Part shown: in pieces, positions 23,146 through 34,761 of the stretch
Layout: every line of letters begins with the position of its first letter
Numbering within the stretch: the stretch's first letter is position 1
NCBI RefSeq assembly: GCF_030272615.1
Contig: NC_081410.1
Coordinates: forward strand, 141,952,849 to 142,016,848
Length of the DNA stretch: 64,000 nt
From: Cryptomeria japonica
Lineage: Eukaryota > Streptophyta > Pinopsida > Cupressales > Cupressaceae
Reading direction: 5' to 3'
The notes under the pieces: model-generated
The model's input: only the letters and a program-made list of their open reading frames with translations
The model's database searches: none
What the model was told of the DNA's origin: nothing
Position numbers and translations under genes: made by a program

Positions 23146-24373
23146 CATAACAATGCTCTGCTCCGCGTCCTAGTGGTCACACTGATATGGGACATTGATC
23201 CATTCATGTACACACCTTTTTCTGATGAGATATTGATGATTCCTGTGATGTATATTTGTGATGTATCTCATATATTTTGTGATATCATTGTACCTTGGAC
23301 ATTGATCTTGTTTTGATGATATGATATGCAGTTGATCCTATTCACTCTACATGACCTATGAGATGATGGATGCATTCTATTTGATATATGATTATGTTGT
23401 GCAGTTACTTCCATTATGTATGCTTTATTTTCTATATGCTTATGGATTCTAGATTATGGATATACGATGATGTAGTATTTACATGATGTTATGCAAATGT
23501 GAATATGTATGGTGATGCTTATAAGTTCTATGTGATGTATGTGCAATGTAATGCTTTCTATATTTATGATGTTTTTCTAATTTTCTTATGCATGTTAATA
23601 TGAGATAGATGCAATGCAATGGTGCTACTTTATATGATTTGAGATTAGAAAACAAGTAGTATTAACCATTCCTATATGCAAGTCCGAAATGTCTTCCATG
23701 ATACTCCGATGATCATGTCCTGAGACAAATTTGCACATATTAACGATTAATTTACAGATAGTAGACAAGAAAAATATCATGTTCCTTCCTTGTTCCTCTA
23801 GTCAAAGACATCCTGGAGTTACTCAAAAATCATGATAGCAAAAATCAAAATAAAATAGTTGAACCATTATTGTCAAAGTGTTAAAATCATGAGTCAAGAT
23901 ATATCATTCATTGATATGTGTTTTGTCATGTTTAGATTGATATGTGATAGTTAATGGTTGATATTGTGATCTTATGTTCAACGTTCGATGTGTCTCAGTT
24001 TTTTTTTTTTTTTTTGCTTGATAAGTGTTTTCTAACTATTCTTCTACCTATTTGATTAAGTCAAAATGATCAAAACTTTTTGCCCCCAGCTAGGTTCAGG
24101 ATTTTGCCCCCAGTCTAGAAACAAACCTTATTATGATATATACAATGATCCAAACCATGATGAGAAATCACCTGGGATGCCTACATATGTACAAAGGCTT
24201 TATGATGGATATGAACAACGCTGATGGAAAAGAATACAAACGGAAGGATGCATGACCCAATAGATGGAAGAGATAGCTGACAAATAGCACCGGTTTGACA
24301 GGTTTTCACCATCTATTTTTATTGCACTTTTTCTCATATTTGATTTTTGATTTTTTTATTGTTTTTCACTGTT
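23146..24373 (-). other. Element B 3' region between 27-bp repeats and the antisense ORF
   Basis: Non-coding, with many tgatatgat/atgatg repeats at 23220-23640. The part at about 23640-24240 is the reverse complement of 31430-32100 in element A, including the paired ttttgcccccag blocks (24080-24120). This shows that A once had the same 3' architecture. It ends at the 27-bp repeat array where A inserted. Confidence 0.6.
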
Positions 24374-24378
24374 TTTGT
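24374..24378. repeat. Target-site duplication TTTGT, left of element A
   Basis: TTTGT at 24374-24378 recurs at 34757-34761, immediately outside the TG and CA of element A. It lies within the gtttttcactgttttt repeats downstream of B's pol. Confidence 0.9.
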
Positions 24379-25439
24379 TGTATACACCTAAAAATGGTTT
24401 GAAGATAGTTAATTAAATATGCAGTTATTTGATTAATTCCCCTTCCCAATTAATTGAATTCACAAGCAATTTAATTAATTTCTCTATTCATCTACTAAGT
24501 AAATAAATCTAAATGATTTATTTACATAGTTCATCTCATATCCCCCTTAAATTAATTAATTCTAAATTAATTAATGTCTCCCCATATTAATCAATTCTTC
24601 TAATCCCTAATTAAGATTAACAAACTCAAGTCTGTTGAGATTAATTGTCATTTTCCAATTATTTGAATTTCTAAATTCAAATGAGCACATGGCTCCTAAC
24701 TTTAACCACCTAACCTAACCATCCCCTAACTTAACCCATTCAATCTAATCTTGGGTCTAACTAACGCTATCTTATCTTGCACATTCTAACCTCCTTATCC
24801 TAACCTCCCATGGTGTGGATATTCTCTCCTTGAGACACATGGCACTTTTGCCACATGTCTCCTCCCTTTGACACTTGCCCTCTCATGAGCAAGGCTTCTT
24901 AACACTTGTCACCACAGAGATGACAAGTGTCCCTTCCTTCAACCTCTTCTCCAACTTCCTCAATCTTGGCCCTTGATATCTTCAGATCAAATCTAGATCA
25001 TCAATTCCTACCACCTCAGCTTTGGACTTGGAATTCCTATAAATATCCTCCATTTTGGAGCAATATGAATCCCATCTCATATCAATTTAGGCATCATTAC
25101 TATAGGCAATTTGCATTTCAATTATCTAGTAATTAACTTTGGATTTATCATAGCATGTTAATCTAGTTTCTTAAATCATGCATTTCATATCATCTCCATG
25201 GTCAATCATGATCAAATAGCTACTCAACTCTTGAGTTGTCACTTTGGAGGTCATTGCTCTGTTGAGAGCCCATCAATCCAACACCTTCAAGGTCCTCAAT
25301 AATAGAGGAAAATGGGACATTTCAAGGAAGGCTTATGGTTTGCATCTTTGATTTAGTTTTGAAATTAAGATTTTCAATTATATTATATTGTCTCATTATA
25401 TGTGTATGCCTTCTTACTAACAACATTTTTAGCATCACA
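24379..25439 (+). repeat. Element A 5' LTR
   Basis: 1,061 bases, from TGTATACACC to AGCATCACA. TATA box cctataaatatcc at 25036-25048. Two inverted repeats are notable: about 24831-24861 (gagacacatggca / tgccacatgtctc) and about 24902-24929 (acacttgtca / tgacaagtgt). Both are also present in the other three LTRs of the A/B family. Confidence 0.93.
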
Positions 25440-25444
25440 TTAAT

Positions 25445-25463
25445 TGGCGCCCACTGTGGGGCC
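25445..25463 (+). other. Element A primer-binding site
   Basis: TGGCGCCCACTGTGGGGCC, five bases after the LTR. This is the GCGCCCAC...GTGGGGCC type of tRNA primer site common in plant Ty3 elements. B has the diverged form TGGTGCCCACCCTGGGGCC. Confidence 0.85.
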
Positions 25464-28208
25464 TAGCCCCTTTGATCTTTAACAAGTTTGCTTGCAAGAA
25501 ATTTCATTGACAGGTTCATTAGCTCTTTCAGAGTTCAGATTGGCTCTCTTGGGTTCCTGAATTGTGTTCTTGGTCTCTATTGTGGCGTTTCGACACCTCA
25601 AATGGCGTTTATGGGAGATTCCTCAACTCTATTTTTATGCTTTTCTGTACTTTAGCGCTTTCAGTCCGTACTTTAGCATTTTTGGTATGTATGGTGGCAT
25701 TTTTGGCAAATTTGTCAGTGTTTTCAGTCTGTTTAACAGTGTTTCTAGTGTGCAGGACAATGTTTCTAGTGTGCAGAATAGCATTTCTGGTGTGCAAGAC
25801 AGCGTTTCTGGTGTGCAGAGCAGCATTCTTGGCATATATGATGGCATTCTTGGTCAATTTGATGGCGTTTTCAGATTTTTATTAATTTTGCAAATATTGT
25901 ATGTTGCATTCCTCATTTCTGCTTCTGGATTGTCATTTTCTCGAACCTAATTTGCAGATTGTTGGTTTTGCAGGTACTTATTTCACTGTGAAAGACCAGA
26001 GTTATAAACGATTTCGCCGCCAAAGAATACAATATAAACTACTAACTTTGTTTGCAGCCACGAGATTTTACACTTATATTTGTTAAATTAGGCATATAGA
26101 CTAATTACAATGGAAATGAAAAAACATGTCTTATGTGTCTTGATGATAGGCGAGTATGCTCTCACCTTTCTTAGGTGATCAGAAAGCTAGACTCATCCTT
26201 TGCTTTCAATAGTGCATATCTTTAGCGGGCCTGTCATAGTGGGAAAAAGTAATCACCCTGTGAGAATGACCCAAGTGATATAGCTGGACCCGAGCATTCC
26301 AACTCACTATAATAAATAGGTCTCTGATGATTAAAGTCTCAGAGGATGGGATTATTTGAGTTTTCTCTTTGAGATCTCTCATATCGGGCATTTTGTAGGG
26401 CCTTGCGGTCTCAATCACGTTTACGTGACTACAACTTGTTTCGGTACCTTGTCGGGCTATAGGCCTCAATCATGCTTGCATGACTTCAAGGGGTAATTTC
26501 AAATGGAATTCCTAACTAAGAACTATAAAAATAGAAGCTACCTAATTCACCTCCGAAAGGGTGATAATCTTTGTGCAAAAGAGATAGTAACTCTCCCAAG
26601 ACACTTGCCATATCGTGCCCCCATTAGCGTTTGGAGTCGGATAATATGACGTTGAGAATCTATTGCGTGATGCTCAGTGGCCGTATTCTGATTAGCTATT
26701 GGTTGTGTACCTAAGTCAGCAAGCAAAGGTTTTCATTCTCAGCCAATCTCCTTAGGATAGACTGATTGATGTGTTTTTAATTGTTAAAAACCTTTGGGAC
26801 AAAAATACAATCTAATTTTTGTGTTTATAAGTCAAGTCAAGATCTCATCCATTGAAATACAACAAAAATTGCAAATTCAAACCTCAAATTGTCAAATTTA
26901 CAAGTTTCACAGCAGATTAGCTCTTTCAGTCCAAATGGTCACACATACGGTTCAAATAGTTGCACATACAGTCCAAACGGTCTCACATATGGTTCAAACA
27001 GTCACACCTACGGTCCAAATAGTCGCACCTACAAATTAGCTCTTACGGTTCATAAAGTTGAACATACAATCCAAACAGTCGCACCTACGGTCCAAACAGT
27101 TGCATTTTCAGTCCAAACATCATCTCTCTTGGTGTGAATGTCAACGTTCTCATTTTTCAACATTAACTCTCCAAGGTTGAGCACATTAGAGATTCTGGTC
27201 TAAACAACAGAATTCCTGGTCTAAACAGCAGAATTCTTGGTCTAAACGTTAGCTCTTATGGTCTAAATGTCAGCTCTCTTGGTCTAAACATCAACTCTTT
27301 TGGGTTGAATGTCAAATTGCTCATGTTTCAATGCTAGATCTTCTAGTATGCACTTGTTAGGTCTAAATATCCATTCTCTGAGTCTGAAAATCACAAAGTT
27401 GGGTCAAAATTGCAATCTCCTAGGTTCAACCACTTAATTTCCTAAGTTTACACATCATTATTTGAACTTTAGAGTCACTATATTGCAGAATAGCATTCTG
27501 AGTCCTTCTGTCAGCGTTTATGGTTTGTCTGTTAGCGTTTCTGGTCCATATAGCAGCGTTTCTAGTCCAAACAACAACGTTTCTGGTCCTTCTGTCAGTG
27601 TTTCTAGTCTGTCTATCAGTGTTTCTGGTCCATATAGCAACGTTTCTGGTCCAAATAGCAGCGTTCTTGGTCATTTTGTCAGTGTTTCTGGTAAACTGCA
27701 TCAAAATCAGAAAACAAAAACAACCCATTTCTCAAACAGTCAAACATAGAGCGTAGGTCATATTGTTGGGTCATTCAATCAGGTTATCTTCACACAAGAC
27801 TCAAGAACAAGACACACAAAAGTCTCAAGTATTCACCTCAAACAAGTTAAAGATCAAACACCTTAAAGTGCAACATCACATTATCTTTGATAAACTGATC
27901 GTTTTAACATAGTTTCTCATCAGGATCTATCGTCCTTTAATCACAAAACTACAACGCTTGATCAGAATAACCCCGTTCTTTATCATAGGATATATCATTC
28001 CTATTTGAACTTGGTCATATCAAAAATCACATAATTTGCACTCCAAAACTAAGTTCGAAAAACTTGCAAACAAGAAAATACTTTAAAAAATCATTTCCTC
28101 AACAATTGATCACTTATTGTGGCACATTAAGCAAGATTTTATCACAAAAACATTCAAAACATAATGCCCATTTTAATTACAACGTAGAGACATAAGATCA
28201 TTGAAACA
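25464..28208 (+). repeat. Element A leader with 21-bp periodic repeats
   Basis: Four blocks at about 25655-25875, 26915-27130, 27185-27320 and 27500-27690 are tandem runs of 21-base units. Examples are gtttctggtgtgcagagcagc, cacatacggttcaaatagttg and gtttctggtccatatagcagc. The blocks share a core of type GGTCnAAAnAGnnG but differ from each other. Since 21 is divisible by three, many pseudo-ORFs with seven-residue periodicity arise in several frames; I do not regard these as genes. Between blocks (about 26100-26700) lies the leader module shared with B and X. B carries the mirror-image arrangement. Confidence 0.8.
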
Positions 28209-28655
28209 TTGGAAATACCTGAAGATCATAGAAACATGGCATACCAAAGCAAAAGACAAGAACACATAACAAGCCAACATATTGGAGAAATCAAACAAGT
28301 CCAGAATCAAAATCCAACCATGTCAAAACTTAACAGGGATTCAAATACATATCCAAAGAAAGGTGGCTCTTTTATGCAACTATTAAAAAGATCCTTAAAA
28401 GATTTGGATGAGAAAGATCACAATCATGCACCTATATCTAGTAATGGTTCATTCCCCCATAAGCAAATTAACTCTCCAAAGGCATCTATTCTTACACTTC
28501 TTAAAAAAGTGCAAAAACCTTCCATAACATCCTCACCAAACAATACACCCGAAGATGATGTTCCCCAAGGGATATCCACAATGGCCATCAAACCTATTTC
28601 AGAGGATCCTATTCAAAACCCATCTACTTCATATCCAAGCATTGATTCCTTGTAA
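28209..28655 (+). pseudogene. Element A: gag N-terminal remnant
   Basis: The open frame begins at a TTG, not ATG. Its start, IPEDHRNM...HIGEIKQ, matches IIEDYRNM...HVKDIKK at the N-terminus of B's gag. It then jumps to a Lys/Ser-rich stretch and ILTLLKKVQKPS, which corresponds to ISILELLKLSPA just upstream of B's protease. The capsid, its QDTYLMRLFPKSLTGLAMEW-type block and the zinc-knuckle-like motif are all deleted. At 148 codons it is about a quarter of B's gag. It ends at a stop (28653-28655) directly before the protease frame. Confidence 0.75.
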
Positions 28656-28673
28656 CATCCCCATAGTGCTTCC

Positions 28674-29537
28674 TTGCAAATTGAAGTCCTCATTCATAAA
28701 ACGCTCGTTAAACGTGTCCTAATAGATGGGGGAGCTAGCTTGAACATTTGCTCTTTGAGTCTTGTCCATGCTCTGGGTTATTCAGAAGATGCAATTGATT
28801 CCCTGAAAAAGATAAAAATCAAAGCATATGGTGAAGAAGAACATTCATCTAAAGGAATGGTGATATTACCCATCACAGTGGGACCTTTGCAGAAGGACAT
28901 AGCATGCCAAGTTCTAGACTTGGACCTACCATACAATATACTCTTGGGGAGACCATGGATTCAGGACATACAGGCTATTCCATCAACATGTCATCAATGC
29001 TTAAAGTTTCCATACAATGAACAGGAAATCACAATATCAGCAGACTCAAATCCATTGCAGTGTTATAATAATATGAAATTGGCTCAAGAGGTCATTGTTT
29101 CACATAACAGAGAGGTAGCAGCTTCAAGCACACAATCCAAGGAACAATCATTTACATCAATTTTGTCAAACATGGAAGAACAAATGCAGCTAAAAGATCA
29201 AGGGAACAGAGAACATTTATTATCATGGAACAACAAACAAGAGCAACTTCAAATTGAAAGGGAAGAAGAAGCAGATATAGTAGTCGATGTAGTTCATACG
29301 TATGCAGAACAAACATTAGGAACTAGCCTACTTGAATTAGAATCGCATTCGACTAACATGGACTTAACCGAGGACGATCAATATTTTCTTGCGCAAGGTC
29401 ATTCTGATGAGAGTACCATTCTAGACATGGAAATACATACTGAAAGCTCTGACATCTCTATCATGACTCCTAATATCTTTGAAATTAATCAACCTGAATA
29501 TCCTTTATCCTTAAGCTATTCTGAACCTATGGACTAG
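28674..29537 (+). pseudogene. Element A: aspartic protease plus linker
   Basis: The frame shows IEVLIHKTLVKRVLIDGGAS (near 28725), LNIC, YGEEEHSSKGMVILPI, and LPYNILLGRPWIQDI (near 28950). D-G-G is the catalytic triad form seen in B too. The frame is still open for 287 codons, though without a certain ATG. After the protease, LSNMEEQMQLKDQGNREH jumps directly to KQEQLQIEREEE, whereas B has a G-patch between these segments. The tail (VVHTYAEQTLGTSLLELESH) matches B's linker. This is the best preserved coding part of A. Confidence 0.8.
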
Positions 29538-29541
29538 GAAA

Positions 29542-30341
29542 ATGAAGGACATACTGACATTGATACCTTACCTAATGACCATGCCATATCCTTATATCTT
29601 AATGAAATCAAACCTGCAACAACTTTCACCAGGGATTCCGCTAACGTATCTTCAAGTCAAATGGATGTCAAATCTCCTAGTCGCAAAATTGAAAATCAAG
29701 AAAACAATATCAGGTCTAATGTTGAAAACCATTTATTGACAACATTAGACCACGAAAAAGTAAAAACAAAGGACGCATCTAACAGTGAAAACCTCCTTGA
29801 GGCACCAAAAGATGGGAGATTTGACACCTTACCTGAATTTTATCAAGAGAAGTTATCAATTCTAATAAAACCGACATATACGGTAATCATTGGCACAACT
29901 GATCTATATCTAGCAACTTCTCTATCAGAACTAGCAAGGCAAAATTATTTGGAACCCTTCAAAAGATGGCAAATCAATTTTACTTGGTCATATGCAGACA
30001 TTCCAGGGTTCGATCTAGATCTTATAATACATCACCCGAATATTAGTCCAGGAGAAAACATCAATAATGGAACACAACATAAATCAGGAGCAGACATTCT
30101 ATTTATCAAAATGGCTACAGAATGGAACATTAAACAACTTCAAGTCTTTGGAGACTCTCAGCTTGTCATTAATCAAATCAATGATGACTATCAAACAAAA
30201 GATGAAAAATTGATGCCTTACAAAAAGATGGTGGATGACTTCAAGAAATATTTTGTTGAAATAAATTTTGAGCAGATTCCCAAAAATGATAACAAAGCAG
30301 CAGATGCCATGGCAACACTTGCTTCTTTATTACAAACATAG
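29542..30341 (+). pseudogene. Element A: linker fused to remnant of additional RNase H, RT deleted
   Basis: The frame 29661-30341 starts with VKSPSRKIENQENNIRSNVE and reaches QINFTWSYADIPGFD, the connector that precedes RT in B. After SPGENINNGTQHKSGADILF it goes directly to MATEWNIKQLQVFGDSQLVI and KAADAMATLASLL, the C-terminal part of the additional RNase H. RT, the retroviral RNase H and the first catalytic Asp and the Glu of the additional RNase H are therefore gone. The 226-codon frame has no internal stop. The second junction (atca at about 30105) matches short homology in B, suggesting template switching or end joining. Confidence 0.8.
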
Positions 30342-31046
30342 GAAAATCAAGAGCGTTATGAATTCTTGGTTGAAGAGTTGTCATACCCTTCTCATAATTG
30401 TCCGGATTCCCAAACCATCTACCAACTTATTGGACATAATAATTCTTCCCACCATGGAAAAACTTACACATACCTGAAAGATAACACCTTATCTCCTGAC
30501 CTATCAAAGAACCAAAAGAGAAACTTTATTCACCAATCCTCCCATTATACTCTCGTCGTGGATACCCTATTTAAACGAGGTCTAGACGATACTCTCTTAA
30601 GATGCCTCGAACAAGAAGAATCTGAGAAGGCCTTAAATGAAGTCCATAACGACATTTGTGGCACTTATTCAAGTGGTCTTACCCTTTCGAAAAAAATCAT
30701 ACGCTTGGGCTATTATTGGCCAACTATGGAATGAGATTCTTTTCAAATAGCTAGAACATGCAAACAATGTCAGATCCATGGAAATTTGATCCATGCACCA
30801 ACACAAGAACTTCATGCTTTAGCAACATCTTGGCCTTTCTGCCAATGGGGACTTGATCTAGTACTAAAGGAAAATCCACGAAATCAGTTAGATCGAGAAA
30901 AGAAGGGAAAATTTGAACCAAACTGGTTAGGTCCATTTGTGGTCACAACAATATTTGGGTCAGGAGCATATCAGCTATCAACACAAGATGGAGATCAGCT
31001 CGAGGAACCCATCAATAGCATGCATCTGAAGAAGTTTTATGTCTGA
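30342..31046 (+). pseudogene. Element A: integrase with catalytic core deleted in frame
   Basis: The zinc-binding part is present (EVHNDICGTYSSGLTLSKK, RLGYYWPTM, then a stop at 30732 and TCKQCQIHGN). WPFCQWGLDLV is then joined to LKENPRNQLDREKKGKFEP and NWLGPFVVTT, the C-terminal GPF module, ending in EEPINSMHLKKFYV. The whole D,D-35-E core present in B (35793-35150) is missing without loss of frame. The junction is at CTAGTA (30867-30872); B has CTAGTA at both deletion ends. Confidence 0.85.
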
Positions 31047-31290
31047 AAAATCCAAAAACAGTGAAAAAACCAGAAAATCCAAAAACAGTGAAAAAGATAG
31101 AAAATCCAAAAATAGTGAAAAAGCTAAAAAATCTAAAAATAGTGAAAAAGCTAGAAAAATCCAAAAACAGTGAAAAAGCTAGAAATTCCAAAAACAGTAA
31201 AAAAGCAGAAAATCCAGAAATAGTGAAAAAGCAGAAAATCCAAAAACAGTGAAAAAGCAGAAAATCCAAAAACAGTGAAAAAGCAAAAAC
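31047..31290 (+). repeat. 27-bp tandem repeats after element A pol
   Basis: About nine copies of a unit like ccaaaaacagtgaaaaagnnagaaaat follow the pol stop. Nine-residue Lys-rich pseudo-ORFs result in one frame. B has the same array in reverse orientation (34762-34905 and 24340-24373), and A inserted within it. Confidence 0.85.
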
Positions 31291-33681
31291 ACACAAAAAA
31301 AAATCAAATATGAGAAAAAGTGCAATAAAAACAGATGGTGAAAACCTGGCAAACAGGCGCTATTTGTCAGCTAGCTCTGCCATCTATTGGTTCACACTTT
31401 CTTTCGCTTGCATTCTTTTCCGTCAGCGCTGTTCATATTCATCATGAAGCCTTTGTACATATGCAGGCATCCCAGGTGATTTCTCCTCATGGTTTGGATC
31501 ATTGACTATATCATAATAAGGTTTGTTTCTAGGCTGGGGGCAAAATCCTGAACTTGGTTGGGGGCAAAAAGTTTTGATCATTTTAAGCTTAATCAAACAG
31601 GTAGAACAATAGTCAGACAATGCTTGTCAAGCGAAAAATTGAGATACATCCAACATTGAACATAAGATCACATTGTCAACCATTAACTATCACATATCAA
31701 TCTAAACATGACAAAACACATATCAATGGATGATATATCTTGACTCATGATTTTAACACTTTGGCAATAATGGTTCAACTATTTTATTTGGATTTTCGCT
31801 ATCATGATTTTTGAGTAACTCCAGGACGTCTTTGACTAGAGGAACGAGGAAGGAACATGATATTTTTCTTGTCTATTGTCTATAAATTAATCATTGATAT
31901 GTGCAAAGTTGTCTAAGGAAATGATCATCAGAGTATCATCGAAGACATTTCGAACTTGCATATAGAAATGGTTCATACTGCCTGTTTTACGCAAGCAACA
32001 CTCTGGTCATCTTGGTTCAATTATACCTCGATGCTTGTGCTAACTTGCAATATCAAAACCTAGGAAAGTAGTGCTCAGGTCATCATGGTTCAATTATACC
32101 ATTGATGTTTGCACTCACTTCCCACATTTTAAAGGCTCAATGATGAAACATAGTAATGACTCCATGACCGTCCGATCACTGCATTTCATTCGCATCTACA
32201 TTTGTATTTTAAAGTAGATTTGCATTTCATTTTGCATGGGATCACAATGCTCATCTTTTCCAAGTCCAAATCAAATCAACTCATCAAAATCAAAAAATCA
32301 AAAAACAAAAAATCATCAAAATCGAAAAATAAAAAATCATCAAAATCAAATCAAAAATAAAAAATCATCAAAAATCGAAAAAAATAAATCAAAATCATCA
32401 AAATCGTTAAAAATCGAAAAAAAAAAATAAAAAAAAATAAAATCGAAAAATAAAAATAAAAATAAAAAATCATCAAAATCATTAAAAATCGAAAAATAAA
32501 ATAAAAAATCAAAATCGAAAAATCGAAAAATAAAAAAAAAACTCAAAATAAAAATAAATAAATAAACAAATTTTTTACCCCCCGGTTGGCGCCCAAGGCG
32601 CCACCCGCAGCGCCTGCAGTGACACCGACGACGCTGCCCGCAACGCCAAAGGCACTCGCAGCGGGGCTCTGCCTTTCCCTCTCCCGCCCAAATTTTTTTT
32701 AAATTCCAAAAAAAAAATAAAAAATTTAATGTATTTTTTTTTTTAGCAAAAAAAAAACAATGCATGCAAATTTTTTTTTGAGATGCGAATAGAATTTTTT
32801 TTTTAAAATCTGAAAAACCCATTTCACTAATCAAAAAACCCATCTCAAAAATGCAATTTTCTCCCCAACCCATCCGGCGAAAACACTAATAAAATTTTTT
32901 GGGAGGCGTATAGAATTTTTTTTAAATCTGAAAAAACCTAATGCGAATCTTATGCTACCCCCTCAAATGAACCCACATCAACATATATGTATCTTCCTGC
33001 AACATGATATTAACAAACTGTTAGTTCTTTATCCAATCAATCTTATCAATTCTATCAATCCATCTCATATGATCCTTTCTATCATGTCTTATACATGATG
33101 AATCCTTCCTGGAACTTGACGTTTTGATTAAGTCTTATACAGGATATATCGTTCCTGAAACCGAACGCTTTGATCATCTTTGTCTTATACAGGAGGTGCC
33201 ATTCCTGAAACCAGACTTGATCTCGATCTCATCAATCCTATCAATTCAATCAAACTCTATCAATCATCACATCAGGAACCACATCAAAGTGATCGAAGAA
33301 CTTGCAATTTCATCAACCACAGTTGCAGGAATCATCCATTAGTTTATCGGGACATCAATTTCGCAAAGATCCAAAAACTCCAAAGGTCAATTATCTCAAT
33401 TTATCTCCCGAGGGGGCATCATCGTACTGCATATCTATCAATCAACGTCTGGGGCATCATATCGAGGTTTATCATCTCAAACATCAAATCCGCATCATAT
33501 CGACATCATATCATCTCCAACATCGAATCCACATCATATCAAGATTTATCATCTCCAAATCAAATTAGTATCATATCGAAACCAAATCCGCATCAAATCA
33601 AGATCAAATCTACATCCAATCAATATCAACAACATCATCAATCGAGTTTTCTTTGAACCAACGCGTCGTCACACATCTCTT
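31291..33681 (+). other. Element A 3' UTR, with A-rich and GC-rich blocks
   Basis: Non-coding. 31430-32100 matches B (about 24240-23640, reverse complement). 32270-32575 is a run of aaatcatcaaaatcgaaaaa repeats. 32576-32690 is a GC-rich island (ggttggcgcccaaggcgcc...) flanked by A/T-rich DNA and absent from the matching place in B. 32827-32890 matches part of the intron of B's antisense ORF, but the exons of that ORF are missing. 33420-33680 has catatcga/tcaaatc repeats as in B's 3' UTR. Confidence 0.7.
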
Positions 33682-33696
33682 CAAAGAGGGGCAAAA
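33682..33696 (+). other. Element A polypurine tract
   Basis: CAAAGAGGGGCAAAA directly abuts the TG of the 3' LTR and is the same tract as in element B. Confidence 0.88.
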
Positions 33697-34756
33697 TGTA
33701 TACACCTAAAAATGGTCTGAAGATAGTTAATTAAATACACAGTTATTTGATTAATTCCCTTCCCAATTAATTGAATTCACAAGCAATTTAATTAATTTCT
33801 CTATTCATCTACTAAGTAAATAAATCTAAATGATTTATTTACATAGTTCATCTCATATCCCCCTTAGATTAATTAATTCTAAATTAATTAATGTCTCCCC
33901 ATATTAATCAATTCTTCTAATCCCTAATTAAGATTAACAAACTCAAGTTTGTTGAGATTAATTGTCATTTTCCAATTATTTGAATTTCTAAATTCAAATG
34001 AGCACATGGCTCCTAACTTTAACCATCTAACCTAACCATCCCCTAACTTAACCCATTCAATCTAATCTTGGGTCTAACTAACCCTATCCTATCTTGCACA
34101 TTCTAACCTCCTTATCCTAACCTCCCATGGTGTGGATATTCTCTCCTTGAGACACATGGCACTTTTGCCACATGTCTCCTCCCTTGGACACTTGCCCTCT
34201 CATGAGCAAGGCTCCTTGACACTTGTCACCACAGAGATGACAAGTGTCCCTTCCTTCAACCTCTTCTCCAACTTCCTCAATCTTGGCCCTTGATATCTTC
34301 AGATCAAATCTAGATTGTCGATTCCTACCACCTTAGCTTTGGCCTTGGAATTCCTATAAATATCCCCCATTTTGGAGAAATATGGATCCCATCTCATATC
34401 AATTTAGGCATCATTATTATAGGCAATTTTCATTTCAATTATCTAGTAATTAGCTTTGGATTTATCATAAGATGTTAATCTAGTTTATTAAATCATGTAT
34501 TTCATATCATCTCCATAGTCAATCATGATCAAATAGCTACTCAACTCTTGAGTTGTCACTTTGGAGGTCATTGCTCCACTGAGAGCCCGTCAATTCAACA
34601 CCTTCAAGGTCCTCAAGAATAGAGGAAAATGGGACATTTCAAGGAAGGCTTATGGTTTGCATCTTTGATTTAGTTTTGAAATTAAGCTTTTCAATTATAT
34701 TATATTGTCTCATTATATGTGTATGCCTTCTTACTAACAACATTCTTAGCATCACA
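33697..34756 (+). repeat. Element A 3' LTR
   Basis: 1,060 bases, TGTATACACC to AGCATCACA. It matches the 5' LTR with roughly 35-40 substitutions and a one-base deletion by eye. TATA box at about 34353-34365. Confidence 0.93.
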
Positions 34757-34761
34757 TTTGT

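Larger units (their letters stand above)
24379..34756 (+). mobile_element. Ty3/gypsy element A, non-autonomous relative of B
   Basis: 10,378 bases, inserted into B in the opposite direction. 5' LTR 24379-25439 and 3' LTR 33697-34756; TSD TTTGT; PBS 25445-25463; PPT 33682-33696. LTR ends, leader repeats, protease and 3' UTR match B. Relative to B it lacks the capsid and zinc-knuckle part of gag, the G-patch, all of RT and RNase H, most of the additional RNase H, the integrase catalytic core and the antisense mobile-domain ORF. Integrase flanks are rejoined in frame. It therefore needed proteins from a B-like partner. By-eye LTR divergence is about 4%, not clearly different from B. Confidence 0.92.

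Noticed and set aside
24674-24810. Telomere-like cctaacctaacc runs in the A/B LTRs
   Set aside because: Irregular spacing and no uniform seven-base period; ordinary U3 sequence.
25562-25950. Overlapping 107- and 128-codon frames and antisense frames
   Set aside because: They arise from the 21-base repeat period, which is divisible by three and keeps several frames open. No independent coding evidence.
31061-31252. Lys-rich 63-codon ORF
   Set aside because: A direct translation of the 27-bp repeat array after the pol stop of element A.
32346-32873. 175-codon minus-strand frame rich in Phe
   Set aside because: Generated by the A-rich repeat block and the GC-rich island; no domain and no conservation in element B.
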